Shown piece by piece: positions 44,895 to 56,722 of a stretch of DNA of 64,000 nt. The notes beneath the pieces were generated by a model. The model did not search any database, had not been told where the DNA came from, and saw only the letters and a program-made list of their open reading frames with translations. The translations under genes and the position numbers were made by a program. This stretch comes from Balaenoptera acutorostrata. Taxonomy: Eukaryota > Chordata > Mammalia > Artiodactyla > Balaenopteridae. The first letter of the stretch is position 1, and every line of letters starts with the position of its first letter. The stretch is taken from contig NC_080075.1 of assembly GCF_949987535.1 (NCBI RefSeq), positions 41,387,036 to 41,451,035 on the forward strand, in the 5' to 3' direction.

Positions 44895-45540
44895 TCACTG
44901 CTACCTTCAGGGTAGTGCTGTACATAAATCAGACCTTCATGAATGCCTCCTGAGATCACTGGGCTGAGAGACTTGCTCCTTCCTCACTCCCAGGCTCTCA
45001 ATGGAAGTCGGTGACTTAGCAGTGTATTTTTCAGCCCTTCACTATTATACTGTTCTTTTCACAAGACATCCCCATGCTTGACTTAATACCAGCAGAGGAG
45101 GAACTTGGCAGTCCAGGAATGGGACAGGGCTAGAACCTCCACTCTCTCCAGGCCCACCCTACCGTGGTGAGATCTGCTGAACATTGGCCAGAGAACCAGC
45201 TGATCATGGGGGTGCAGCTTGTGGTGAGGAATGTGGGGGAGCTAACCTGACATTTGAACAAGACCCTGCCCTCATTATCCAGTGTCCTGCCCAAGAGAGT
45301 TAATGAATGATGTGGCAGTACAGACCTAGGAAACACTATTTAACACACCTGCCTAATGCCTGATTTCCCAGAGAACTAATGTCCCAGAGAAGCTTGGGCC
45401 CTGGGAAGGTAACTTGAAGTCCATTTCCTGGAACAAAGGCCCATAGCAGTCCTGCTTCACGAGCTGCCAAGTAAAACTGTCAGAATCTATTTAAGAAAAC
45501 CAGGCCAGTCTGGCTGTGTTTATTGAGAATAGCTACATGA
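44895..45540. other. Unassigned sequence
   Basis: No repeat or exon recognised. Confidence 0.4.
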
Positions 45541-45544
45541 GACA

Positions 45545-46000
45545 AAGGGGAAAAGAGTTTTCATTCCATTCATTCACAGATATTTACTGAGTGCCTACCA
45601 TCTGCCAAGTCCTGTTCTAGGTGGTGGGCATACAGAAAAGAGCCAACTAGATGGAACACTCGTCCTCGAAAAGCTTACATTCTAATGGGAAGAGATAGAC
45701 AATAAAGATAACAGAGCAAATATGTATATATTAGAAGGTGGTAAGTGCTACAGCTTCAATTCGTGTAGAAAAATGTCTACAGGACATTTTTAGAACACAA
45801 GTGGGTGCTGGTAGAGAGCATAGATAAGGTGGATATTAGTTATCATATTAGGTATTAGGTAGAATGGTTAGGGAAGAGCTTTCTGAGAAGGTGACATTTA
45901 AGCTGAATCCTAAAAGATGAGCCAGCCTTGTGAAGAGTGAGGGAGAGAGAGAAATGTTACAAAGGCCTGAGTTAGGCAAGAACTTGGAATGTTCAAAAAA
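45545..46000 (-). repeat. Old LINE relic with L2-like end
   Basis: 'TTCACAGATATTTACTGAGTGCCTACC', 'CTGTTCTAGGTGGTGGGCATACAG', 'AGCTTACATTCTAATGGG' and 'GAGAAGGTGACATTTAAGCTGAATCC' in order. Confidence 0.6.
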
Positions 46001-46004
46001 CAGA

Positions 46005-46540
46005 ACTAACGTCCATTTCTTCAGTGTGCTAAGCTAGGGGAGAGATCCTAAACACAAGGCTGGGGAGGCAGGCATGCCTTGATAAGGGATGTGGGTTTCT
46101 CCTAACTCACTGTGCTCATTACAGCACAATTATCTATTCGACCGTGACTCTGCCCACTCAGAACTCACCGGCTAACTCTGCTGCCTGGCTTCGACTCAGA
46201 GAGGACATCTTAAGAAAGTCCCAGGAGTGGCCAAAACAGATGTAATAAAGGCTATGCTCTAAAGCTCACACACAACACCCTTCAGGGAGCTTCTGGGATT
46301 TTCTCTCAGGTCATTTACTTTCATGTTAAATACCCTTTAAATAAATTTCCTCTTCGGGTTTCCAAGCCCATAGCAGATTACAAGCAGCAGATTAGAAGGG
46401 GGGGGTGCAGGGCAGGCACTCTGTTCAGCTGACATTTTAATCCAGTGAGTCATTTTGCTTGGAAACCACCTTTCCGTGTGACGGACTTCATCCTGTACTG
46501 TAAGGACTCCAGGACCCCTCGGAACGCATTTATTGTATCA
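46005..46540. other. Unassigned sequence
   Basis: No family recognised. A G-run lies at 46400-46406. Confidence 0.4.
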
Positions 46541-46544
46541 TGAT

Positions 46545-46915
46545 GTAGTGGCAAGAACACTGACAAACATCAGTCCTCGATGCACGCCCTGACCCCAGCT
46601 TTCATAATTCCATGTTCCCACTAGATGGGGAATGACTTAAGGACATCATGTCTTGGTCATCTCTGAGTTCACTCATAATACATGCCCCTACTCCAAGCCA
46701 GGAGTAATGCTCATCATGTAATGGTGCTTGACAAATGGATCTTGAATGAATAAACGACAGTATGACCTTGGATAAATTACCCTCTCTGATCCTCAGTTGC
46801 CTCATCCGTAGAAGGAAATAGCATCACCACCTCAAGGGCTTACTTGGAATGTTAAATAACAATATATGTAGAAAGCACGATGTACGGTGTAACACACAGT
46901 ATACACGAAAGGTAT
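46545..46915 (+). repeat. MIR and L2 tail pieces
   Basis: 'AGTGGCAAGAACACTGAC' (MIR 5'), then an L2-tail-like block at about 46620-46755, then 'TATGACCTTGGATAAATTACC', 'CCTCAGTTGCCTCATCC' and 'GGCTTACTTGGAATGTTAAATAAC' (MIR core and 3'). Suggests L2 sequence within or next to a MIR. Confidence 0.6.
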
Positions 46916-48279
46916 TTTGCAACTTGGGGCTGAATCAGAGGTGTCCTTCAAAGGGTCAAGGGTACCTCTAGGTCCTTGTGTCTACGACTTGAAATAGTTG
47001 CCACTAGATGGCAATGTTTTCTTAAGGCACGTTGAACCATTTTTCAGTTTACCCTAACGGCCTTCAAACTGAGGGTTCTCATACCACTGGGAGTGCAAAA
47101 TGCTTTCGGAGACGTGCTTAATTATGTATAGCTTTGAGGAAATCAGCATTCCCATCATCAACTTCTATGTGTCCTCTTTCCTAAAACTAACCTGCTTAGG
47201 AAAGTACCTGTGTTCACGATAACTCTTCTCCAGCTTTTCAAAAAGAAAGGTATACCCATTATTCCTCCCAAATCTGATTTTTTGGCACCACCAGGTGAAT
47301 AATATCATCTAGAGCATCGAACAAAGAGGAAGTCTCCTTCAACGATACAAGGAACCAGTCTTTCCTTATCTTTTACATACTTCTGTGAAGCGTGAAACTT
47401 GGCTTTAGAAATGGAGTATTTTGGCTCATGCTGTTATGGTCTGAATAATATGTGGTATAGTGGGGTGGTGGAATTAAGCCTTCTTCTGTCCCCTAAGAAT
47501 TATCAAAGAAAGCATTTATTTTAAGGAAAAGAAGCACAGAGAGCCTCTTTTCAAAAATACTAATCAATAGTTTCTCAAATACTTAAATATAATTACTTTT
47601 ACCTATTCTCAATACTCATCCCAAAGTCAGGTCATTAGCAGGAAAGAAATATGTTAGAATCGCCAAAGTAGTTGATCATTTTAGGTGTAGCTATAATATT
47701 TTCCAGGGTCACCAAATTTTTCATGACACACTAGCTAAACAAACCAAGTTTTTACATGATTAAATTTCAAATTTGATGTGTTATTCAGTAAGATAGTTAA
47801 AAACTATTTTTATGAAATCATATAATAAAATATTTATTCCAGTTTTAATCAATTCTCATCTTTATTTCATCTTATTTATTTAATATTGCCTATTTCTCAT
47901 TAACAAAAATACAATTGTATGTTACATGCCAGATCAATTAATTTTTACAGTCTATATCTTTCCATTTCATTAAATCACGGGAAAAGTTTTATCATAATAT
48001 CTAATGAAATAATGGCGCTATTTCTGATTTTTATATTTGAGACTTATTTATTGTCAGAAGCCGAACCTCAGAGTTTGAAACAGACATATAGATACATTTG
48101 ACCAAAGAAATATCAGAACTGGTATCATATTCCCTGCTTTACAAATAGCTTATAATTTGGCTATTCATGACATTGCATTATTACAAATTAGGTAATGAAG
48201 AATAGCATATTGATTTATTTGTTTTACTAACTTTAAAAATTGATTAATGAAAAAAAATAAATGAATTATATTAAATCTA
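46916..48279. other. Single-copy-looking block, AT-rich to the right
   Basis: No repeat recognised in 1.3 kb. Contains the CTCF core at 47001. From about 47570 on it is strongly AT-rich. Confidence 0.45.
47001..47013 (+). promoter_or_regulatory. CTCF core motif outside repeats
   Basis: CCACTAGATGGCA matches CCASYAGRKGGCR at all 13 positions. It sits in a block without recognised repeats. Occupancy is inferred from the motif only. Confidence 0.6.
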
Positions 48280-48720
48280 CCTTAAATTAATCCTGACCAC
48301 TTTTAATCCTTACAACCCTTGAAATAGGTCCTATTATTAAAGCTTTTTTTTTTTTTTTAAATATTTATTTATATTTATTTTTGGCTGTGTTGGGTCTTCG
48401 TTTCTGTGCGAGGGCTTTCTCTAGTTGCAGCAAGCGGGGGCCACTCTTCATCGCGGTGCGCGGGCCTCTCACTGTCGTGGCCTCTCTTGTTGAGGAGCAC
48501 AAGCTCCAGACGCGCAGGCTCAGTAATTGTGGCTCACGGGCCTAGTTGCTCTGCGGCATGTGGGATCTTCCCAGACCAGGGCTCGAACCCGTGCCCCCTG
48601 CATTGGCAGGCAGATTCTCAACCGCTGCGCCACCAGGGAAGCCCTAGGTCCTATTATTTCCCCCACAGAGAGGTTAGGAATTTATCCACAGTCACAAAGG
48701 CAAGAAAAGGCTCCGAGTAA
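48280..48720 (-). repeat. MIR SINE, split by a CHR SINE
   Basis: Left 'TTAATCCTTACAACCCTTGAAATAGG' and right 'TCCCCCACAGAGAGGTTAGGAATTTATCCACAGTCAC' join into a continuous antisense MIR. Confidence 0.75.
48339..48644 (-). mobile_element. CHR-type SINE, type A
   Basis: Antisense, inside the MIR. Perfect 14-bp TSD TAGGTCCTATTATT at 48325-48338 and 48645-48658. Confidence 0.97.
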
Positions 48721-48724
48721 GCCA

Positions 48725-49212
48725 ATATGAATGTCACCATAACCATGTAGTAAACCTTAGGCAAGTTATACTTTATATAGTCCAACTTAACACAATAAAA
48801 TAAGCTTGATCATCTGATTTCCAACCTCACAGCAGAAAAGAAGAAAAGTAGAGTGGGGAGCAGAATTTTGGAGGGACAAACACTTTGACACTAGTGAGAA
48901 ATGACAGTCAACAGTCACTTGGAAAGCAATCCTCAAGATGAAAACTGGAACTATTTTAGTGAAGGTGCTAAAAATCCTACCCTATATTGCTATTTTTAAT
49001 TAAATTAATATGTAATGTTTACATTATGGCTGTGTAAATATTTTTACTGAGTCACTTAGTGTACAGTTATTTAAGTTGGGCAACTTATTGTTTTCCCTGG
49101 AAGTAATAATTGCTTCATTTTCTCTATTACTTAGTTTTCCAGATACCTATTATTGATTAATTCTCAAACTCTGACATTACAGAAAAATGTCTGCTAATGT
49201 AGTCAAATTCTT
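48725..49212. other. Unassigned AT-rich sequence
   Basis: No repeat or exon recognised. Confidence 0.4.
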
Positions 49213-49229
49213 CAGGTATATTTTTTCTT

Positions 49230-49588
49230 CTTGTTTTTTCTTTTTTAAAAAAATTTATTTATTTTTATTTATTTATTATTTTTGGCTGTGTTGGGTCTTC
49301 GTTGCTGCGCGCAGGCTTTCTCTCGTTGCGGCAAGCGGGGGCTACTCTTCGTTGCAGTGTGCGGGCTTCTCTTGCTGCGGAGCACAGGCTTTAGAGCACT
49401 TGGGCTTCAGTAGATGTGGCGCGTGGGCTCAGTAGTTGTGGCTCGTGGGCTCTAGAGCGCAGGCTCAGTAGTTGTGGTGCATGGGCTTAGTTGCTCCGCA
49501 GCATGTGGGATCTTCCCTGAGCAGGGCTCCAACCCGTGTCCCCTGCATTGGCAGGCGGATTCTTAACCACTGCGCCACCAGGGAAGCC
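49230..49588 (-). mobile_element. CHR-type SINE, type B
   Basis: Antisense, full-length. TSD CAGGTATATTTTTTCTT / CAGGTACATTTTTTCTT, one mismatch in 17, at 49213-49229 and 49589-49605. Confidence 0.96.
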
Positions 49589-49605
49589 CAGGTACATTTT
49601 TTCTT

Positions 49606-50074
49606 GAAGTCATCCTTCTGGAGCTTTTCATTCTTCTGCTTCAGTCTGGACAGGTTCTCTGTATGCCTGAGACTCATCTATCCTCCTAGAACTTCTCATC
49701 ACTACTTTCCTATGTATTCTTTTATTTGTCTTCTGTGTTCAACCCCTTGCTTCTTCGATTCCTTCTCTTTCTTGGTTTAATCCCTCAGTTTGGTGGAACA
49801 CATTCTCTAATAACTTCCTGAGAAATGATGAGCGGGAGATAATTTATTTGAACCTTTCTACATCTGAAAAAAGCTGTATTTTACCCTCAAGCTTGGTTAA
49901 TAGTTTAGCTGACTATAAAATTCTTCAGAATTTTGATGGCCTTTCTCAATTGCCTTCCAGGTTCCAGGAAGACTCTTGAAAAGTCAGATGCTGTCCTGAT
50001 TCCCAATCCTTTAGACGTTACCTGTTTTTCTCTATGGAAACCCCAGGGTTCTGAAGTTTCAGAATGATGGGTCT
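49606..50074. other. Unresolved, possibly old L1-related
   Basis: 'GTTTAGCTGACTATAAAATTCTTCAGAATTTTGATGGCC' recalls a common L1-linked segment; not assigned. Confidence 0.35.
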
Positions 50075-51070
50075 TGCTTTATTGGGATATAATTTATATA
50101 TTATAAAACATACCCAATTTTAAGTATATAGTGAGATGAGTTTTGATACATGTGTATAGTCATGTAATCTCTGCCACATCATGATATAAAATATTTCCAG
50201 CACTCCAAAAATGTCCCCCCTTGCAATTAACCCCCTACTCCCAACCCCTGGTGCCTGGAAATCACTGATTAGCTTTCCATCACTGTAGTTTTGCCCTTAC
50301 TAGAATTCCATGTAAATAAAATCATACCGTATGTAGTATTTGGTGTCTGGCTTCTCTCCCTTGGCATTAACTCTTTTGAGATTCATCCATTTTTTTGTGC
50401 ACATCAGTAGTTTCTTTCCTTTTGTTGTTGAGTAGTATTCCATTATATCAAATATGACAATTTTTTTTATCCATTCACCAGAAGATGGATACTTGTGGTA
50501 TTTCCAACATTTGGCTATTATGAATAAAACTGCTATTAACATTCATGTACAAATCTTTGTGTGAATCTGTTTTCATTTGTCTTGGATAAACTCCACCTAG
50601 GAGTAGAGTTTCTAGGTCTTTGATAAGTATATATTTAACTTTATAAGAAATTGCCAAACTGTTTTCCAAAGTGGTTATACCATTTTGCATCCCAGGCAGC
50701 AATATGTGAGGGTTCCAGATGCTACACATCCTCACCAATATTTGATGTTGCAATCTTTTAAGTTTTAGCCATTCTAGTGGGTGTGTAGTGGTATCTCACT
50801 GTGGTTTTAATTTGCATTTCCCTAATTAACGCTGAATAGCTTTTCATGAGCATATGTGTCATCTGTATATCTTCTTCGGTAAAGTGTTCAAATCTTTCTA
50901 ACCCATTTTTTATTGGGTTGTTGGTCTTGTTATTATAGGATTGTAAGAGTTCTTTATATATTCTGGATACAAGTCCTTTGTTTTATAAATATTTTCTCCC
51001 AGTCTCTGGATTGCTTTTTGTCTTAAAAGTGTCTTTTGAAGAGCAAAAGTTTTTATTTTGTTGAGTTCCA

Positions 51071-52257
51071 TGCAGGGGATTGAGTACTGTTCCCTCAAAA
51101 TTTATGTCCACCCAGAACCTCAGAAAGTGATCTTATTTGGAAATGTAATCAAGGTAAGGATTGAGATGAGATCACACTGGATTAGGATAGGCCCTAAGTC
51201 CAATGATACTTATCCTTGTAAGAGACAGAAAACAGCACAAAAGACACAGAGAAGGCCATGTGAAGATGAAGGCAGAGATTGTGATTATGCTGTAAATAGG
51301 TTCTGGTACCAATCCAGTGTGTGGGGGGGTTTTCCGCACACCACCAATTCTCCCACCTCAGCTGGGTGTCCTGCAATTCAACTCAATTCTGACACTATCT
51401 ACCCAGAGTTAGCATCAGATTCCACCGGTTAAGGGCTCAGTCCCATAAGGCTACCTTCCACCTCAGATGCCAATTACAAGCCCAGGTATTTCTGATGACT
51501 GGCTTATAAATCATAGGCTCCCACAACCCCTGCCTTGGGTCTGATTAATTTGCTAGAGCAGCTCACAGAACTCAGAAAACCCATTTATTCACTAAATTAC
51601 TGGTTTATTGCAAAGGATATTAAGGATGCGGATCAACAGCCAGATGAAGAGATATATAGGGTGAAGTCTCAAATAAAGGAGTCTGGGGCACAGCACGGTG
51701 CATGTGGAGGCATTCTGGTTTTCCAACCTAGAAGCTCTCCTTTAGTTTTTTTATGGAGGCTTTATTACATATACGTGATTGATAAACTCATTGGCTATTG
51801 GAGATTGCTTTAACCTCCAGCTGCTCTTCCCTGCCCAGAGGTCAGGCAAGTGGGACTGAAAGATCCAACCCTCAAATCACTGGTTCTCCTGGCAACCAGC
51901 CCCCTTTTTTGGGGGGGGGGGGCATCCAAAACCCACCTCATTAACATAACAAAAGACACCTTTGTCACTCCCTCTACGCAGGAAATTCCAAGGGTTTTAG
52001 GAGCTTCCTGCCAGAAATGGGAGAGAGACCAAATATATATTTCTTATTATAAATCACAATATCATATGCTGCCACAAGCCAAGGAACACCAGGAGCCACC
52101 AGAAGCTAGAAGAAGCAAGGAAGGATTCTCCTTTGGAGACTTCAAAGGGAGTGTGGCCCTTGCCACACCATTTTGGACTTCCGGCCACCGGAAGTGTGAG
52201 AAAACACATTTCTGTTGTTTTAAGCCACCCTGTTTGGCACCTTAGAAATCTAATACA
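51071..52257 (+). mobile_element. MaLR (MLT1-type) LTR, itself interrupted
   Basis: Sense LTR: starts TGCAGGGGATTGAGTACTG, 'TATGTCCACCCAGAACCTCAG', 'AAGGCCATGTGAAGATGAAGG', then after the inner LTR 'CACCAGAAGCTAGAAGAAGC' and 'CTGTTGTTTTAAGCCACCC', ending TAATACA. TSD TTCCA / ATCCA at 51066-51070 and 52258-52262. Inserted into the L1M. Confidence 0.85.
51291..52064. mobile_element. Second solo LTR inside the MLT1-type LTR
   Basis: 774 bp beginning TG and ending CA, bracketed by TATGC at 51286-51290 and 52065-52069. On the minus strand AATAAA signals lie in the middle, which suggests reverse orientation. An ERV LTR; family not resolved (a 5-bp TSD favours ERVL-like). Contains a poly(G) run near 51912. 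Confidence 0.65.
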
Positions 52258-52804
52258 ATCCAATTTATTATTTTTTTTCTTTTATAGTTATGCCTTTTTG
52301 GTTCTATTTAAGAAATATTTGCCTTATACGAAGTCACTAAGATTCTCTCTCTTTGTTCTTTTTCCTCCAAAAGTTTTATAGTTTTAGCTCTTACACTGAG
52401 GTCTATGATCAGTTTCACATGATATTTTTTATGCTATGAAGTAAGAATTGGGGTTAATTTTTTTTCATGTGGATATCCAATTATTTCAGCACCATTTGTT
52501 GAAAAAATTTATCCATTCGCCATTGAATTACCTAGGAATCTTGGTCAAAAATTAATTAGCCATGATTCTGTGGGCCTATTTCTGTACTCTTTATTCTGTA
52601 CCATTGATCCTCATTCTACTGATATCACAATGTCTTGTTTTCACAACTTTAGAAAAAAGTCTTGAAAATAGATACTGTAAGTCCTCCAACTGTGTTCTTT
52701 GTCAAAGTTGTTTTAGCTTTTCTAGGTCTTTTGCATTTTTATCAGGATTTTAGAATCACCTTTGCTAATTTCTACAATTGGGATTTTGATTGGAATTGCA
52801 TTGA

Positions 52805-53278
52805 ATCATTGAGTTTCCTTTTTTTTTTAGTTATTATTTATTTATTTATTTGGTTGCGCTGGGTCTTAGTTGCGGCAGGCAGGCTCCTTAGTTGCAGCCC
52901 ACAATCTCCTTAGTTGCAGCACGCCGGCTCCTTAGTTGTAGCATGCAAACTCTTAGTTGCGACATGCATGTGGGATCTAGCTCCCTGACCAGGGATCGAA
53001 CCTGGGCCCCCTACATTGGGAGCACAGAGTCCTATCCACTGCGCCACCAGGGAAGTCCCCATTGGGCCTTAACTGAAGCGATTTTATGCCCAAGGCAATG
53101 TTAGGCAATGTCTGGAGACATTTTTGGTTGTCTCAACTAGGAGGTGCTATTGGAATCTAGTAGACAGAGGCCAGAGGTGCTACTAAACATCCTACAGTAC
53201 ACAGGACAGCCTCTTACAGCAAAGAATTATCTGGCCCAAATGTCAATTGTTCTGCTGCTAAGAAATCTTGCATTGACT
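52805..53278 (+). mobile_element. MER20-like hAT-Charlie element with SINE inside
   Basis: 'GGCAATGTCTGGAGACATTTTTGGTTGTC', 'GGTGCTATTGGAATCTAGTAG', 'ATCCTACAGTACACAGGACAGCC' and 'AAGAATTATCTGGCCC' in MER20 order. 8-bp target duplication TGCATTGA at 52797-52804 and 53279-53286, as expected for hAT. Inserted into the L1M. Confidence 0.8.
52819..53059 (-). mobile_element. Type C SINE
   Basis: Antisense, CTTAGTTG modules, head end GCCACCAGGGAAGTCCC. Lies near the left end of the MER20-like element; eroded TSD around CATTGAGTTTCC / CATTGGGCCTTA. Confidence 0.92.
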
Positions 53279-53837
53279 ATATAGGTCATTTTTAGGACAA
53301 ATGACATCTTAAATGGAATCTTTTGACCCAGAATCAGTATTTCCCTCTACTTACTTAAGTCTTTAATTTCTCTTAACAATATTTTGTAGTTTTTGGTGTA
53401 CAAGTCACGCACACTTTTTGTTAAGTTTATCACAATCCACCATCACCACTATCTAATTACAGGACATTTTCATTATCCCAAAAGCTGTACCTATTAAACA
53501 ATCACTCCCCATCTCCCTTCCTCCTGCCTCTAGTAACCACTAATCTGCTTTCTGTCTCTATGAATTTGCCTCTTCTAAATATTTTATATAATGGAAGCAT
53601 ACAATATATGACCTTTTGTGTCTGACCTCTTTCACTCAGCATAATGTTTTTAAAATTCATCCATGTTGTAGCATGTATCAGTACTTTATTCCTTTAAGGC
53701 TGAATTATATATATATACCACATTTTGTTTATCCATTCATCAGATGATGGACATTTGGGTTGTTTCCACCTTTTGGTTATTGTGAATAGTGCTCTATGAA
53801 CATTCATATATAAGTTTTTGTTTGAATACATGTTTTC

Positions 53838-53965
53838 CTTTTTTTTTTTTTTTTTTGTCCACATCACATAGCTTGTGAGATTTTAGTTGCCAGACCAGGG
53901 ACTGAATGGGAACTCTTGTCAGTGAGAGTGAGGAGTCCTAACCACTGGACCTACAGGGAGTTCCT
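53838..53965 (-). mobile_element. Short tRNA-derived SINE
   Basis: Antisense with poly(T) tail and decayed head. TSD TGAATACATGTTTTC / TGAACACATGTTTTC, one mismatch. Confidence 0.88.
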
Positions 53966-54044
53966 GAACACATGTTTTCAATTCTTTTGAGTATATACCC
54001 AGGAGGGGAATTGCTGGGTCACATGGTAATTCTATGTTTCACTT

Positions 54045-54412
54045 TTTTTTTAATAGATAAGATTTTTTTTTAATTTATTTTATTTATTATTATTTTTGGC
54101 CGCGTTGGGTCTTTGTTGCTGCGTGCGGGCTTTCTCTAGTTGCAGTGAGCGGGGGCTACTCTTTGTTGGGGTGCACAGGCTTCTCATTGCAGTGGCTTCT
54201 CTTGTTGTGGAGCACGGGCTCGGTTTGTGAGCTTCAGTAGTTGTGCGTGGGCTCAGTAGTCGTGGCTCGCGGGCTCTAGAGCACAGGCTCAGTAGTTGTG
54301 GCACATGGATTCAGTTGCTCCATGGCATGTGGGATCTTCCCAGACCAGGGCTCGAACCCATGTCCCCTGCATTGGCAGGCGGATTCTTAACCACTGCACC
54401 ACCAGGGAAGCC
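54045..54412 (-). mobile_element. CHR-type SINE, type B
   Basis: Antisense. Perfect 13-bp TSD CTATGTTTCACTT at 54032-54044 and 54413-54425. Confidence 0.97.
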
Positions 54413-56071
54413 CTATGTTTCACTTCTTGAGGAACTGCCAAACTGTTTTCCACAGTGGCAGCACCATTTTACATTCCCACAAGCAATGTACAAAGATTCC
54501 ATTTTCTCCACATCCTTGCCAACTCTTGTTAATTTCCTTTTTTTTTTTTTTTTTAATTGTCATCCTGGTGGGTCTGAAGTGGTATCTCACTGGGATTTTG
54601 ATTTACATTTGCCTAATGATTAATGATGTTGAATATATTTTCATTTGCTTATTGGACATTTTTATATCTTTTTTGGAGAACTATCTAGTTAAGTCCTTTT
54701 CCCATTTTTAAACTGGGTTGTTTGTCTTTTTGTTGTTGAGTTGTATGTGTTCTTTGTACAATATATTCCAGACCCTTATCAGATATATGATTTATAAATA
54801 ATTGCTTCCATTCTATGAATTGCATTTTCACTCTCTTGACAGTGTCCTTTGATGCATGAAAGTTTTTAATTTTAAGTCCCATTTATCTATTTTTTCTTTT
54901 GTTACTTGTGCTTTCAATGTCGTGTCTAAGAAACCATTGTTGAATCCATGGTCATGAAGATTTAACCCTATGTTTTCTTATAAGAATTTTATAGTTTACC
55001 TCTTATATTTAGGTCTTTGATTTATTTTGAGTTAGTTTTTGTCTATGATGTCAAGTAAGGGTCCTACTTCATTCTTTTGCATGTGGGTATCTAGTTGTCC
55101 CAGCACCATTTGTTGAGACTATTCTTTCCTCATTGAGTGGTATTAACACTCATGTTGAAAATCAATTGACCATAGTGTATGGGTTTATTTCTGAACTCTC
55201 AGTTCTATTCCATTGACCTAAATGTCTATCCTTATGCCAGTACCACACTGTTTTGATTACTGTAGCTTTGTAATAAGTTTTGAAATTGGGAAGTGTGAGT
55301 CCTCCTGCTTTGTTCTTTTTCAAGATTGTTTTGGCTATTCAGAATCTCTTGCAATTCTATATGAATTTAAGAATTAACTTTTCCATTTCTGCAGAAAAGG
55401 CCATTGGGATTTTGATAGGAATTGCATTGAATCTGTAGATTTCTTTGGGTAATATCGCCATCTTAACAATATTAAGTCTTCTAATCCATGAACACAGGAT
55501 GCCTTTCTATTCATGTATATTTTCTTTAATTTCTCTCAGCAAAACTTTGTACTTTTCAGTGTACTAGTCTTGCACATTTTATATTAAATTTATCACCAAA
55601 TAGTTCATTTTTGATGCTATTGTAAATTATATTTTTTAATTTTAATTTTTTGATTGTTTCTAGTAAATAGAAATATATAGCTTTTTGTACATTGACCTGT
55701 ATCCTGTAAACTTGCTAAATTCATTTAGCTTTTTGTAGATTCTTTAAGATTTTATGTAGATTATGATGTCTTACATGAATAAAAAGAGTTTTACTTAGTG
55801 GAAGAGAAAATTTTTTTAATTTTTTTTTTTAACCATGCTACACTATCTAGGACCTCTAGCACAATGTTCAATAGAAATGGCTATAGTGGGCATCCTTGCC
55901 TTGTTCTTAACCTTAGGGGGAAAGCATTCAATCTTACACCATTAAGCATGATGTTAGCTATAGGTTAATCATAGATGCCCTTTATCAGATTGGGGAAGTT
56001 TCCTTCTATTCCTAGTTTGCTGAGAGTATTTAGCTAAATAGATGTTGAATCTGTGAAATGCTATTATTTTT

Positions 56072-56364
56072 ATTTTATTTTATTTTTTTTAATTTATTTA
56101 TGGCTGTGTTGTGTCTTCATTTCTGCACGAGGGCTTTCTCTAGTTGTGGCAAGCAGGGGCCACTCTTCATCGCGGTGCGTGGGCCTCTCACTATCACGGC
56201 CTCTCTTGTTGCGGAGCACAGGCTCCAGACGCGCAGGCTCAGTAGTTGTGGCACACGGTCCCAGTTGCTCCGCGGCATGTGGGATCTTCCCAGACCAGGG
56301 CTCAAGCCCGTGTCCCCTGCATTGGCAGGCGGATTCTTAACCACTGCGCCACCAGGGAAGCCCC
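56072..56364 (-). mobile_element. CHR-type SINE, type A
   Basis: Antisense. TSD CTATTATTTTTA / CTATTTTTA at 56061 and 56365, imperfect because it lies in T-rich sequence. Intact minus-strand B box region. Confidence 0.96.
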
Positions 56365-56662
56365 CTATTTTTATCTATTAAGATGACCATGTGGTTTTTC
56401 TCCTTTAGTCTATCAGTGTGTTGAATTACGTATTTGAGTTTTGACTATTAAACCTTACATTCCTGGTAGAAATGCCACTTAGTCATAATACATTATCCAT
56501 TCTATATATTATTGGATTCAATTCATTAATATTTCATTAATGATTTTACATCTATGTTTATGAGAGCTGTTGATCTGTAGTTTTCTTTTCTTGTAATGTT
56601 CTTGATAGTTTTGGTATCAGGGAAATGCTGACTTCATAGAATGTGTTTAAAAATATTACTCT

Positions 56663-56722
56663 AACAGCAGAAACTAACACAACATTGTAAAGCAATTATA
56701 CTCCAATAAAGATATTTAAAAA
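56663..56722 (+). mobile_element. 60-bp ultra-truncated L1-type insertion
   Basis: 'AACAGCAGAAACTAACACAACATTGTAAAGC' and 'TATACTCCAATAAAG' resemble the last bases of artiodactyl/cetacean L1 3' UTRs. Perfect 8-bp TSD ATTACTCT at 56655-56662 and 56723-56730. Opposite orientation to the host L1M. Confidence 0.7.

Larger units (their letters stand above)
50075..53430 (-). repeat. L1M copy, antisense, multiply interrupted
   Basis: Segments at 50075-51065, 52263-52796 and about 53287-53430 join as one L1. They run from 3' UTR ('ATTCCATGTAAATAAAATCATACC') through the ORF2 C-terminus ('TGAATAAAACTGCTATTAACATTC') to the reverse transcriptase side ('GGATATCCAATTATTTCAGCACC'). Interruptions: an LTR pair and a MER20-like element carrying a SINE. 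Confidence 0.8.

Noticed and set aside
46400..46406. G-runs here and near 51912 as quadruplexes
   Set aside because: Single G-runs without three further runs nearby; not enough for an intramolecular quadruplex.
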